Source: Pseudopithomyces maydicus (taxonomy: Eukaryota; Ascomycota; Dothideomycetes; Pleosporales; Didymosphaeriaceae). Taken from it: 64,000 nt of DNA. The stretch covers positions 1,116,001-1,180,000 of the forward strand of contig JANTUC010000015.1 of NCBI GenBank assembly GCA_026873275.1, given 5' to 3'. The position numbers and the translations under genes were made by a program. Under the pieces are notes generated by a model. That model was not told the origin of the DNA, did not search any database, and saw only the letters and a program-made list of their open reading frames with translations. The first letter of the stretch is position 1; each line of letters opens with the position of its first letter. Below are positions 12,801 through 23,709 of this stretch, piece after piece.

Positions 12801-15800
12801 CGAATGAAGTCTGACGCAGTATACAACGCAGTATGCCGACGAACGAATTTTTGTAGAAGACCACTCAAAGAACTATCGGCTGTAGAAAAGTCCAAAAGGG
12901 TTGCCACGTCATGAGGAATAAGCTTCTCTAACGAGCGTCGAGGAAGGCTCTGGTGCAAATATATTTCAATTCCAGACTTCGCCGTCTCTTTCTGGTTCGT
13001 AGTGAAAACAATACGGATGCCACGAGCAGCCCCATCTTTGTTGATTGCCTTACGAAGCAATGGATTTGCGTTGTGGACCAATAAAACACCATCCTCGATG
13101 TCACTGATGGACATGATGCTCTGTATGACTAGATTCAGTACCAAGTTGCTCATAACTGAACGGTTCGTCGCATGTGACATAACTTGGATATGGGAGGTTG
13201 GTATATCCATAATAGAGCTGATGGATTCTCTGGTGAGAGCGACAATGTTATCTCCGGTCAAGATGTTTGTTGCAGCACAGAGATGGAAGAATCCGCCGGC
13301 AACCTTGATGGCTTGAAGAATCGAGTAATTCACCTTCACTCTTGTCTTTGGATGGGCATCAGGAACTTGTGTCTTGAGTGGCGACACTACCTGAATATCG
13401 AAAGTGTTTGTGTTGTCATTGGCAGCAAGTTCTACTGGGGTTTCACTAAGATTCACTTTGTTTCGCACGACCCGACGAGAGGTATTGTATCGGTGGTTAG
13501 CGGGAACGTTAGGATACAGACGAGGAATCAACGCTTGACCCCTTTCCATGTATATCTCCGACTCAAATGTCCATAGAGTACCATCGTCTCCTCTCGTTCT
13601 CATTTGTGCGTCAAGTTCGAGACGGAAAAGACCTTCAGTAATGTGCTGGGCTGATGGCTGGATATCAAAGTCCAGAAGTCGCAAATTTAAATGGGGATAT
13701 TCGAAACGTGCTGAACGACACAAGCCCGTCATTATCGCAGAGTGTGGGTTTCCTGCTCGCGCATTCCTGGTAACCCATAAGACATTTTTTGCATTGCGCC
13801 ACAGACACCTCAATGCGGAGAACTTCGATACAGTACGGTGCTCCAGAAATTGTTCATCAAGCTCCGTAAGCGAGAGAACTGTGCAACCTTCGGGTAGGTT
13901 AGACTTGTTCAAGTCTTCGAGAGAAAGTAGGTGAACAATGCTGGAGAAGCGAGATCCAACTATCCCTGTCACGCGACCGACTGTGTCTGACACTTCAGGC
14001 TTGCTACCACCCACGATAACAAGAACAGCCAGCGATAGTGACAGCTCGACAGAAAGAGGTTCACGGACCGCAGATATGAATGGATCGACCGCCTGGCATA
14101 CAATCACGGAGAATGCTTGTAATGCATTCGGAACGGGGTGTGTGTATCGACCCCACTGAAGCCATGTCTCCGTGTCAAACAATCCCATTGTTCTATCGTG
14201 AGGGCTGGCCCATCTCGACGCCAGCTTTCATTCTCAGACCCAGCCCACCACCCAGGGAGTGGCCCGAAACAGGCGTGGATGGCCAGACATTGGTTCGTGA
14301 TGATTTCAAGTGCAACAAGGTAACCGCCCGGCTTCAAGAGGCGTCGCACATTAGCGATTGTGTTGTCTATACTGCCCGTGGCATGTAAAACGTTTGAGGC
14401 AACAATTACATCGTACGAGTGATCCTCGAAACCTTGCTCAGTAGGTGATCTGTCGACATCGAATGTTGAAAAGCGCATGCGATGCGCATATTTCTGAAAT
14501 TGATCTTGCACGCGATTGAAGAAGCCAGCGGAGATATCAGTGTACGTGTACATAGACAAGGCATTCTCAACCGCGGGGAGAATCTGACTCGTTGCTCCAC
14601 CAGTGCCAGCACCGATTTCAAAGATATGGAGACCAGGGTGGCGATGTGCAATCTGCGCGATGATTCGTCCGATCAAAGCATTGGCATATGTTAGTGCGAC
14701 GGACTTTTGGTAAAACTCGTCCAGTAGGTTGTCGGCGAATAGATGTTCAAGAATACTCGTTGAGTGTCGAATGCCAGAGACGATATTGTCCCCAGCTGCT
14801 TCGAGAAGTCGCATATCGACCGATCCGCTGTACTGTGCTATTAATGATCGAATGTATCCGCGAGTGTCTTGAGATGCCTCTCTTGGGATGTAAGGGTTTA
14901 ATCCATTTTCGACGGTGGTGACGCATCGCTCGGCATATCCCAAGAAGTGCTTGTAGTGCGGTAGTGCATTTTCTTTTTCGGTCATCGTCAGACTTTCATG
15001 CATCTGACGGATGTAGAAATATCCCACACGCTCCAGCACCTCAAGCTCTTGGAGCCGTGCTGCATTGAAAAAATCTTCACCTGCCGTGACAGCTATTCCA
15101 TCAGGCAAGGCCTGCCGATAGTCAAGTGCGGTAAATAGTGTTGCATCATCAGCCGCCGTAGCTTGAGCAAACGGTTTTATTTCCACTGAATCAATTTGAA
15201 CAAACGGCTCCTCGAAGCGTGAACCGGCGAAAACTTCAATGTCGGCGCGGACAGGGATGCCAGGCAACTGCTCTGCAAAAGTCTGGTACTCGAATCGCTT
15301 ACAAGGCTCACCGGCACCACGCGAGGTGAAATATGGATTTATCGTGATACTACCGATTGCAGTAGGTACGTGTAGGCTCCAAAAACGGTTGTCATGCGGG
15401 TAGCAGTAGGCTGCGAAGGCGGTCTGTAGAGCGGAATCGAGCCAACCCGGATGGATAAGAAGCTGGTCTTCCCACCCCGAACCAGAGATGTCTTCAATGC
15501 TTCCAGTAGCTTAGCCACTCTTGCGCTTGATGCTTGCAACACCTGTGAAGGGTTTGCTGTAGTTGTACCCCAAGCGGGCGAACTGGTCGTACAAGCTATC
15601 TACATCAGTGTCCAGGAGGTTAGTCTCCTCAATACGAATTGCTGGAAGCGCATCTGCGCGAGGCTCATGGAAAGAGCAGTTGATCTCGGCACTGAAGTTA
15701 CGAGCAAGAGGAGTATTGCTGTTTTGTGGGAGGCCTGAGTAGCATATAAGGTGGCCTTGGAACTCTTCGCTGCTGAGCCGGTTAATTGTTACAACGGTTC

Positions 15801-18800
15801 GTGTTTCCATCTTGCTCCTGTCGCTTTCAAATGCCAGAGCACGACCAATTAGCACGTCCTTTAGTTGGATCAATCCAAGAGGTCGATCAGGACCAACAAC
15901 TTGCATAATCGCTTCAACAGCCGTAGCCACGTAGCCCATGGCTGGAAAAACGGTCTGCCCTTGAAGGGCATGCCCCGCGAGCCAGTTAATTTCACTAGAA
16001 GACAGGATATTGCGCCATGTCACCTGATCAGTGGTTTCGCACTCGATTAATCTCCGTCCCAATAGAGGGTTTGGTGCGTGCGAAAGAACGAGATGGGCTC
16101 CTGAATAACGGGACAGTTGACCATAAGAACGAGTGTGATCGAAAGGATATGCAGGAAGGTCCGTCAATGGCTGGATTGAAGACGAAGACCCGGACATTAT
16201 TCTTTCGAAGTTATCAAAATTGACAGACTTAGGTCCAAGCCGGGTCCATACAAAACCTAAACTCCGGGCCAATTCTGACACATCGTTCTTTCCCCGACTC
16301 AAGATCCCAGTATATGGAGGCTCTTGGCCATTCTTGGCCTTGATACTGTCGATGCAGGGTGATTTGAGCGCTGGATGAGGACCAAGCTCGATAGCTAAGT
16401 CAAAAGGCCCATATAGTTCGGCTGCCGCAGATACAGCAGGAGAAAATAGTACGGGGTTTATCATATTATCCACCCAATACTCTAGACCTTTTTCTTGAAG
16501 AATAGACGGCGTCATCAATTGCCCGGAAAGTACGCTCGAAAGCCAGATTGTATCAGTGCCAGGCTGAATCGAGATTCCACAACTTGCGAGCGCATTGCGG
16601 TATTGACCAGTGCACGCAAGCATATGGCGCGAGTGATACGCCGTATCAACTTGTAACTTTCTGGCAAATTTTCCCTCATCCTGTAGAACCGCAAGCGCCT
16701 CATCGATAATATCCTCATCACCGGACAATGTGATACTAGTAGGTGAATTTTGAGCCGCTACCTGGATGCGGTCCTCAAATTCTTCCAGGGAGCAGAAGTC
16801 TACCGCGTCCTCGTATGTTGTACCAGCCGCCATCATTGCACCCTTAGCACCCGTTGGGGAGCACGCATTCTTGGCGTATAACCCTCGATAATACGCCACG
16901 CGGAGAGCATCTCTGCTACTGAGGAATCCCGCTGCATATGCAGCACCAATCTCACCCGAAGAATGGCCCACTACTGCAGACAAGTGGAGACCAGCTTCAC
17001 GGACTAAGTCCACCAAGAGAATCTGAACTGCTGTGCAAAGAGGTTGAGAAATGGCTGCTTCGGCAAGCCGCGATTGATCTTTGGCTACGGTGAGCTGCTC
17101 CTGCAAGGTCCAATCTGGCCGGTCTGCCTCGGGAAGCGATGAAAGCGCGGAATCCAGATCGGATAGCCGTTTTCGGACGTAGGGAGACCATTCTATGAGT
17201 GCGGCGCCCATTCTGGCCCACTGAGCGCCCTGCCCAGTAAACACGCCCAGGATACGTGGTGCAGCGATATCGGGATATCGCAAGCCTAGTCCGTCGTCAC
17301 CAGCAACAGTGAGGAGAGTCTCAATAGCGGCAACAGCGTCTTGGGTGCTATTGCAAACGATAGAAGTCCGATAGGCGAGGGTGGAGCGGCAAGTGTGGAG
17401 AGTGTGCAGGAGGCGTCGCAAAGAGATTGACGGATCATCCATAAGATATGACTGGATGTTTGAGAGGGATTGACGAAGAGCGGAAGCGGAGGCCGCGGAT
17501 ATCAGCAAGGGTGTGAATATGAGGTGTTCATCTCTATGTACAAGTGACAAAGATGCGGAAGGAGACTCGTGCGAAGAGTGGTACTCGATAATGGCATGAG
17601 CATTTGTGCCGCCAAAGCCTGGCCATAATCAGTACTTTCAGATGGCATTGGAAAGGATGAAAGAATATTAAGGACTTATAAAATTGGCATTGCAAGAATC
17701 TACAATGGCAGGTAATCGTACCATGGGCAAAGAGGGAAGGTGTCCTTACCAAAGCTGTTGATACTTGCACGTCGCGGTTGCCCAGGCTCTGTCTCGGGCC
17801 ATGGGATGGTCTCGGTCGGCACTCGGAGATTTGATAGGAATGGAGCCACAGATGGACTTGGATTGTTGAAATGCAGATTTGGTGGAACGAAACCATGCTT
17901 CATTGCCAACGCGGTACTTACAAGACTGGCAAGCCCGGCTGTGCCTTCGGTGTGCCCGATGACTGTCTTTATCGACCCCACATACATGGGATCCAGATTC
18001 TGTTCGTCTTCAGCTTCCCCATTCTCTGTTTTGAAAAATGCCTTCTCTATCGCTTCAGCCTCTTGTGGATCTCCCGCTGGTGTGCCTGTTCCATGGGCGT
18101 GGAAGAACTGCGGTCGGTCCCGTGATCGTCTAATGTCCATGCCAGCACGAGCATACGTGTCGGCAATTAGCTGTGCTTGGGCCACATTACTGGGAACTGT
18201 AATTCCTGCGGTACGACCATCCTGATTGACACCCGTAGCCCGGATGACACAGTCGATGGGATCGCTAGCACGAAGTGCGGCACTGAGTGGTTTTAGTACG
18301 ATAGCGGCAAGACCTTCTCCACGAGCATAGCCATCAGCCGATGCGTCCCACATCTTGGAGGTACCGGTGGGTGAGAGCATGCGAAGGTTTGACTCGGCGA
18401 TCCACATCCCTGCGAAAGTCAGTGCTCAGGGTCAGCGACAACGGCCAATCCATGGCCACGGAACATCTGCATGTTAAGCATATGAGATTGAGCATACCGG
18501 GAGAGAGAATCAGATTCGTGCCTGCCACTACAGCCATATCGCTCTCCCCGCTACGCAGCGTTCCGACCGCCTGGTGTACCGCGACAAGTGAGGAGGAACA
18601 GGCTGTGTCAATTGTCATACTTGGACCATTCCAATCGAAAACGTATGAAAGACGATTTGAGAAGATGGCCCGGCTGGTTCCTGTCGCCGCATATGTAGGT
18701 GTCAGTTCCCAGTCGCGTCCTGTCAGTTGAGACCAATCATCACACATGAGCCCAACGTAGACAGCCGTGTTGGAGCCTCGCATATCCTCAATCCGCTGGC

Positions 18801-19217
18801 CAGAATTACACCTAAGGACAAGGTCAGCCAATCCTGAGCAGAAGTGGTTCACACACTTTGCCTGTCGTACAGTGACTCGTAAACAACCTCCATGAGTAGA
18901 CGCTGCTGCGGATCCATGGCATCTGCCTCAGACGCCTGCACGTTGAAAAACGCCGGGTCAAATTGCTGCAGATCCTCTTCAAGAAAGTAGGCTTTATTCG
19001 CGTTGGTTGTGCCATGGTGCGCGTTTTCCGCGTGAAAGAAGCTCGTTGTGTCAAACCGATTCGCGGGGACCGTCTTGGACAGGTCGTAAGGTGCACGTAT
19101 TAGATCCTTGAGCTTAGACGGCGTGTTTGCGTTCCCAGGGAAACGACATGCAATACCGATGACGGCAATGGGCTCGTCTTGCTGCGTTGGTTCTCCTGTG
19201 CTGTTGATATGGGACAT
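6830..19217 (-). CDS. Hybrid highly reducing PKS-NRPS, interrupted reading frame
   Basis: Megasynthase that builds a reduced, C-methylated polyketide and condenses it with one amino acid. Five exons (19217-18871, 18811-18498, 18409-17750, 17618-9796, 9741-6830) give about 4,018 codons. Domains in order: KS (DTACSSSL, Cys near 187; AHGTGT; GHTEGTAGL), AT (GHSSGE, Ser near 661), DH (HALQGQTVFP; LDSALQ), C-MT (FEIGAGTGGATS near 1440), KR (GLTGDVG near 2136; YVMAN near 2275), ACP (LGADSIMAV near 2451), C (HHISMDG near 2724), A (ILFTSGSTGEPKG; YRTGDRG; GKIDRKK), thiolation (SGGHSLL near 3635) and R (TGSTGSLG near 3711; YVSTK near 3845). There is no ER domain, matching the trans-ER next door. Two lesions: an in-frame TAA at 15511-15513 in the DH domain, and one missing base, best placed at the four-G run 14135-14138, between the MT motifs and the KR region. 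The R domain may act as a Dieckmann cyclase giving a tetramic acid; this is inference. Confidence 0.93.
15511..15513 (-). other. In-frame TAA stop inside PKS DH domain
   Basis: At about codon 1143 the frame reads SIKRKSG, then TAA, then ATGSIED, and stays open in the same frame for more than 400 further codons. The flanking residues look like normal DH sequence. No intron of usable length or phase removes the stop: the only close GT-AG pairs are about 33 bp or change frame. It is either a nonsense mutation or a base-call error. Confidence 0.85.
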
Positions 19218-20200
19218 GTTGGATCACGATATTAGAAGCTGATGTTAGAGGTTTTTAGAAAGATCATTCGATACTATATTGATTTGAAGATCCTATGAAA
19301 TACCTGTTTTTGTTCAAAAGGGAATGGTCGGGACCGAGTACACGAGCACGGTAGTTGTTGGGCAACTGATCTCACTGTACATCTCTACATTTTAGGAAGC
19401 GAGCGCATACCGAAGATTGCCGGGAGTTTGCGAGAGGACTAGATGTTGGTGGTGATACCTCCCTAACAGATACTCGATTCAATGCACTGCTTTGCCCGAA
19501 GGCGCTTAATTGTGAACAGGTGATTCATTCCGCCGGCTGCGGCGGGAATTTCCCTTGCTGGAAGGCGTGAGCTTAAGGATGCTGAAATTCAATGATCCAG
19601 ACGAACAGAGACATGCATGCTGGCGTCAGGATGCTAGATGATGCCGTATTCATAGCGGTGTGAGAGTGAAGTTAATCTCGCTAGGAAGGTCAAGCTACCA
19701 AGGATGACGGGCCGATACGTAGGGTACATTGTCGCATAGGAAGCAAGACCAACGGGATGGCTGAAACTACTATTACCGTGGGAACCACCTAGAAGCGGGA
19801 TTCGCGTAACAAAACTGTTGCTGCAGGAAGAGGATAGATTTGCCGCTTGGATCACGATTTTGTGTGTGGAGCGAAGCGCTCTATACGAGTCGGATACGAG
19901 CCGGGAACGTACGGGCGCACGATCAGGTAGACACCGCATGTTTGCAGAAATCGGTCATCGAAACGTCATTGTCTCCCCAGCACGAGGAACTGTTGGATAT
20001 TTGTATTTGATGATTTTGGAAATTACAAATTTTCGCAACTTGACTAGAGTGAAGAACAATGGGAGAGGCAAGAAGAATTGAGCGATGCTACGAGAAGTTT
20101 TGACGCAACATTACCAATGGAATTGTTCGTTGTACCACCCCGATACGCGACCGCCTCCATAATGCGTGAAATTCTCTCATCCACCCTAGGAGAGCTGGAA
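19218..20200. other. PKS-NRPS upstream region, no gene
   Basis: About 980 bp between the PKS-NRPS start and the stop of the enoyl reductase, both on the minus strand. It should hold the PKS promoter. It contains a GC-rich inverted repeat, listed separately. Short frames here show no domain. Confidence 0.6.
19527..19550. promoter_or_regulatory. GC-rich inverted repeat upstream of PKS-NRPS
   Basis: Arms ttccgccg and cggcgggaa flank a 4-base spacer, one base short of perfect, about 310 bp upstream of the PKS-NRPS ATG. It contains several CGG/CCG triplets, the half-site of fungal Zn2Cys6 regulators. Binding by a cluster regulator is inference; no such gene is in the window. Confidence 0.35.
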
Positions 20201-21343
20201 TCACAACGTGAATACAAGTTTTTGACCCGAAACTTGTTTCGCACGAATCTCGTCCAATCCCCCCAATGCACCTTGTAGTCCAGTGTCCCTCACCATCTGA
20301 GGATGAGTCCTGATGCATCCATCCCATAGCAATTTCTGAAGTGTTTTATTCCATGCTACACAAAACCTTTTGGCAAATTGGTTCGCCTTCCTTCCATGTG
20401 GCGCCGGCCAACCAATTTCCTCGCCTACGAGCTCAGGACCTAGCACCCAGCCTGCAGCCACGCGATTCCTGGTGGAGGCAACAGCCTCGCTGAATGGATC
20501 GAGCGAAACATACCGGCCTCCAGTTCGCCCGAGCGATTCATAACATAGCCTTGTGGTCTCAGGCGTAGTGATACAGTCGACGGAAAAACGAAGGGCGTTC
20601 TTCGTGAGGGTGCGGATGGCGTTGGCGCAGTCAGGGTCTGCATAATCGAATACTGCATCTGCACCGAAAGACTGAACCAGTGTCTTATTACGTTCTGAGG
20701 CTGTGGTAATCACATGAAATCCTGCGAGCTTGAGTAGTTGGATGGTGGCAGTTCCCGTTGAGCTCGAACCTCCGCTGACCAAGACGCTCTGCGGTTTGCT
20801 GGCGTTGCATTCCACTCTGGGTCCTAGAATCGGTCCAACCCCCGATGATATTGTCCATTCGTCTATTGGTTGGAGTCTGGGTCCTGGAGCCAATCCAAGG
20901 AAGTGGAAAAGCGCCCATGGGGCCGTATACCATGCGTTTCCGATCCCCGAGCCATCTGCGAAAGACCATGCGTCTGGAAGCTTGAGAGAGCAATGTGCTG
21001 GAGAGACAGAATACTGGGCAAACGCCCCGATACTGGGTCGGACCGGGTTCATCCCCATAATGGCTGCGCTCACTCGATCGCCAACTTCAATGTTCCAGAC
21101 TTCCGTCACGCCCGCACCGACGCCAGTCACAATCCCAGCATATTCACATCCTGCAACAGCTCCAACAGTATGATATCCTCCGAACATCTTAGTGTCCACG
21201 GGGTTTAGCGCAACAGCTTGCACCGCTACCGATAAATTGCCAGGTTCTAGCTTGTCCAAGGGTATTGGTGCCGAGTGTGAAAGCACGATGGTTTCGTTCG
21301 GACCACCGACCAGCGCCGTCTGTAACATTTCGATAGATCCCAT
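20201..21343 (-). CDS. Trans-acting enoyl reductase of the PKS-NRPS cluster
   Basis: NADPH-dependent reductase that reduces selected enoyl intermediates on a PKS lacking its own ER, as LovC does for LovB. Single exon, 380 aa, close to the family's usual ~360 aa. It is a medium-chain (quinone-oxidoreductase-like) dehydrogenase: N-terminal GroES-like part with ALNPVDTKM and GCEYAGIVTGVG, Rossmann part with VLVSGGSSSTGTATIQLLKLAG around residues 190-210, and the typical trans-ER ending SGQKLVFTL. No zinc-binding Cys/His set is seen, as expected for this subfamily. It lies head-to-tail behind the PKS-NRPS start and shares a 334-bp divergent promoter region with the Diels-Alderase, so co-regulation is likely. 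The frame is intact. Start is the first ATG, in a good context (MGSIEML). Confidence 0.92.
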   Translation of the reverse strand: MGSIEMLQTALVGGPNETIVLSHSAPIPLDKLEPGNLSVAVQAVALNPVDTKMFGGYHTVGAVAGCEYAGIVTGVGAGVTEVWNIEVGDRVSAAIMGMNPVRPSIGAFAQYSVSPAHCSLKLPDAWSFADGSGIGNAWYTAPWALFHFLGLAPGPRLQPIDEWTISSGVGPILGPRVECNASKPQSVLVSGGSSSTGTATIQLLKLAGFHVITTASERNKTLVQSFGADAVFDYADPDCANAIRTLTKNALRFSVDCITTPETTRLCYESLGRTGGRYVSLDPFSEAVASTRNRVAAGWVLGPELVGEEIGWPAPHGRKANQFAKRFCVAWNKTLQKLLWDGCIRTHPQMVRDTGLQGALGGLDEIRAKQVSGQKLVFTL

Positions 21344-21430
21344 TGTGCAAGTGCGGTATAGTTTGTGCGAATGTTGCAGACGAAATCAAGTGGTCATCCT
21401 CGCTTTATGAACAGCACCATAGCCCCTGGG

Positions 21431-21442
21431 CGGCTTTAGCCG
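21431..21442. promoter_or_regulatory. CGG-N6-CCG, candidate Zn2Cys6 binding site
   Basis: Sequence cggctttagccg is an inverted CGG pair with six-base spacing, the layout bound by Ppr1-type Gal4-family regulators. It lies about 90 bp from the reductase start and 240 bp from the Diels-Alderase start. Function is inferred; such a motif can occur by chance. Confidence 0.4.
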
Positions 21443-21520
21443 AACAACTCCGTTAGTTACGTCGTCATTCTGCAGATTCCGATCTGTTTCGGTGAAGGTT
21501 GCACCCAAGCACAACAGACG

Positions 21521-21530
21521 TATATATTAA
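21521..21530 (+). promoter_or_regulatory. TATA-like element of Diels-Alderase gene
   Basis: Sequence tatatattaa lies about 150 bp upstream of the ATG at 21678, a plausible core promoter position in a filamentous fungus. Seen in sequence; function inferred. Confidence 0.4.
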
Positions 21531-21677
21531 ATAGATGTACCCGCCGAAACCTTAGTGTTACTTGAATCTAGCCAACCCTTTTTGTCCTTTTCTGTACGAA
21601 CAATCTGCTTTTCTCGTATTACACTGCCCAAAACCCACTTGAACAGTTGCTCTCCGTTTACTCAAAATTCATCCGCC

Positions 21678-22835
21678 ATGGTATCTCCCAAGCAGACATC
21701 GTTCTTCCAAGTCCACACTTCGATAGTCGACTCCCCTGCCCCATCCGCAAAATTTTATCCCGACAGCGGCAATCTCTTCCCGAAGTACCCTGAAGAATTC
21801 CCCAAAAGTGCCGTAGAAGTCTGGCTCTTTGACGCATTGAGTCAAACCGGCGGCGATGCCTTCACTGTCTCCTTCCTCAGAGATACCATGGCAGCCCCTT
21901 CCGGATTCCGCGTCGCGCTCAACGCAAGCTGGGCCGACGGGGAAAATTGGACTCAAAACCTGGTACTTCCCATCTCAAGCGTCACTAACGAGGGTGCAGA
22001 CGCAGCCAAGGGGCTGGTGAAAGGCGAGTGGCGATCAGAGGAAGATAGCGGTCCGTCCGCAACCTTTGAGGTGGATGCGGATCTGAGCACCGCAGTCGTG
22101 ACGTTCAATGTTCCTGGGTTTATAACAGGCACATTGGAGCTAAAGTCTAGAGGGTACCAATGTCTTCCTACGACAGCGGATGAAGCCAGTGTAGGCACTA
22201 ACGCAGATATATTTTGGATGAGGCCAATTGCCATGGCTGACGCGCACCTCGATGCATGCATCACGACAGGCCCAGGGACATCGAAGTATATTCTTATTTC
22301 AAATGACCAAGGTGGATATGGTGGTTTGGAGCGATCGTGGGAAAGCATGCCATGGATGAAGGCGGTCACAGACTCACTATTTGTTCGCGCCCAAGCCGGA
22401 CCATACGTCCTGAGTGTCATGCGTCTGGTCGGTCGACCAGAAGATAACTATCCAAACTCGACCTCGGCGCGTCTTTATCATCACGGAAGATTAGTATGTG
22501 CACCGCAGAGGATGGTGGAGACAATGCACGGGTTCAGCGCTTGCCAGCTGGAGAATGAGAATGCGCTGGTGTTTGATAAATTCTTCGATGGGGAGGGGAT
22601 TCCAGCATCGTTCCGAGACAAAAACACGGGGTACAAAATCGATTTTCTTTCTGGGTCGAAGTGGTCGTTTGAACTGCGGCATCAGAGGGAGTGGTGGCGC
22701 TTTCCGACGAGTAAACCTGGACCGGGGGGTACCGGGAGTTCGGCCTTTGTTGTTACAGTGAAAGGGGGCTTGGCCAATTCAGGGGATGTATATGAGGGGT
22801 TCGGGATGGCAGGTCAGGTGGAGATGCCGGAGTAG
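21678..22835 (+). CDS. Lipocalin-like Diels-Alderase (Fsa2/CghA/MycB type)
   Basis: Predicted to catalyse the stereoselective intramolecular [4+2] cyclisation that closes a decalin (or related ring) on the PKS-NRPS product. Single exon, 385 aa, the length of Fsa2 and CghA. The call rests on overall family resemblance: an N-terminal beta-rich part (VEVWLFDAL, the fusion of two lipocalin-like domains), WMRPIAMADA, a GGYGGLERSW stretch, SVMRLVGRP, and a C-terminal WRFPTSKPGPGGTGSSAF followed by a GFGMAGQVEMP ending. No signal peptide. The longer frame from 21555 starts without a good ATG; ATG 21678 (gccATGg) is the best context. It is divergent from the trans-ER and next to the PKS-NRPS, the arrangement seen in equisetin-like clusters. 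The frame is intact. Ring type and stereochemistry cannot be read from the sequence. Confidence 0.88.
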   Translation: MVSPKQTSFFQVHTSIVDSPAPSAKFYPDSGNLFPKYPEEFPKSAVEVWLFDALSQTGGDAFTVSFLRDTMAAPSGFRVALNASWADGENWTQNLVLPISSVTNEGADAAKGLVKGEWRSEEDSGPSATFEVDADLSTAVVTFNVPGFITGTLELKSRGYQCLPTTADEASVGTNADIFWMRPIAMADAHLDACITTGPGTSKYILISNDQGGYGGLERSWESMPWMKAVTDSLFVRAQAGPYVLSVMRLVGRPEDNYPNSTSARLYHHGRLVCAPQRMVETMHGFSACQLENENALVFDKFFDGEGIPASFRDKNTGYKIDFLSGSKWSFELRHQREWWRFPTSKPGPGGTGSSAFVVTVKGGLANSGDVYEGFGMAGQVEMPE

Positions 22836-23709
22836 GTTTCTGACTGTCAGAACCAGCATGTCTTTCCTCGTCTCTGTAATCTACTCAATCTCTTGATTAA
22901 CGTCATAAGGACCTATACAGGTCATGTCGACCCCAGCCCAAGGCAAACCAGACGCAACGTATTCAACAATAACGAGCACTAGAACAATACACCATCTCTG
23001 CAATGTAGTTTGTATGCCCTCATTCCTTTTCTGTGGAGTGAAACAACGCTCCCGCTCGCGCTTAAGAAATTTGAAATTTTGACATCATCGTTTCCTTCAT
23101 ACCCACCATAGATTCTCTATATTCTCTTGAGGACCCCTTGAGTGAGCCCAGAATTGTGTGTTTTATGTATTACACTGTTTCAAGCACTGATGTAATACAG
23201 AAATCATTCACTTATCACGCATGAATATTATGGCCCTTTGATACTGATGCGAAAAAGATACACATATTTCTTCATCTTCTCTTAGATCACGAATCACGGC
23301 GTTCAATTCTCCCTCCCCTCGCGCATCATCCGACTCTCCGGTGCCCTGCGTCACGTCACACATAGTTCGATATAGCATATCAACGACATGGCTTTATTTC
23401 GTGACTCTGTGCTCCAGGTGCTATCTCACGGCAAGAATTCCGTGCTCGGTCGAGAGCTTGGTTTTGAGACATACATATGTGCATGCGATGCGGGTGAGAA
23501 ACAGAGCTGGAGGGAACACCGCTATGGTGTGACGAGCTAGGTAACCTCTGGGCGATAGAACTGTAACTATATAGATATTTATACACAAACAGGCAGGCGG
23601 TGATGAGCATGATAATAACTTCCTATTGCTCTTTACTTTACAGAATTAGAAGTTGTGATATCTTTGTTCTTCGGACTCGAAAGAATCTAGCAATAAGGCA
23701 AAAGAAAAC
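22836..23709. other. Intergenic with one dispersed repeat copy
   Basis: About 870 bp between two plus-strand cluster genes. Contains repeat copy A at 22899-22970. No open frame of interest; the promoter of the methyltransferase-like gene should be at its right end. Confidence 0.55.
22899..22970. repeat. Dispersed repeat, copy A
   Basis: About 72 bp beginning aacgtcataaggacctat and ending with aaccagacgcaacgtattc and a few more bases. Related copies occur at about 26950, 46304 and 63007. It includes the near-palindrome gacctatacaggtc. Probably a fragment of a mobile element, type unknown. Confidence 0.65.

Larger units (their letters stand above)
21344..21677. promoter_or_regulatory. Divergent promoter, enoyl reductase / Diels-Alderase
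   Basis: A 334-bp region between two divergent cluster genes. It contains a CGG-N6-CCG inverted repeat and an AT-rich TATA-like element, both listed separately. Shared control of the two genes is inferred from the arrangement. Confidence 0.6.

Noticed and set aside
15450..15545. An intron that would remove the PKS in-frame TAA
   Set aside because: The nearby GT...AG pairs are about 33 bp, lack consensus ends, or break the frame; they would also delete conserved DH sequence.
9779..17550. Three separate PKS genes (AT-DH, MT, KR-ACP-C)
   Set aside because: The first two share one frame apart from a single TAA and the third is offset by one base at a G run; domain order is that of one enzyme.
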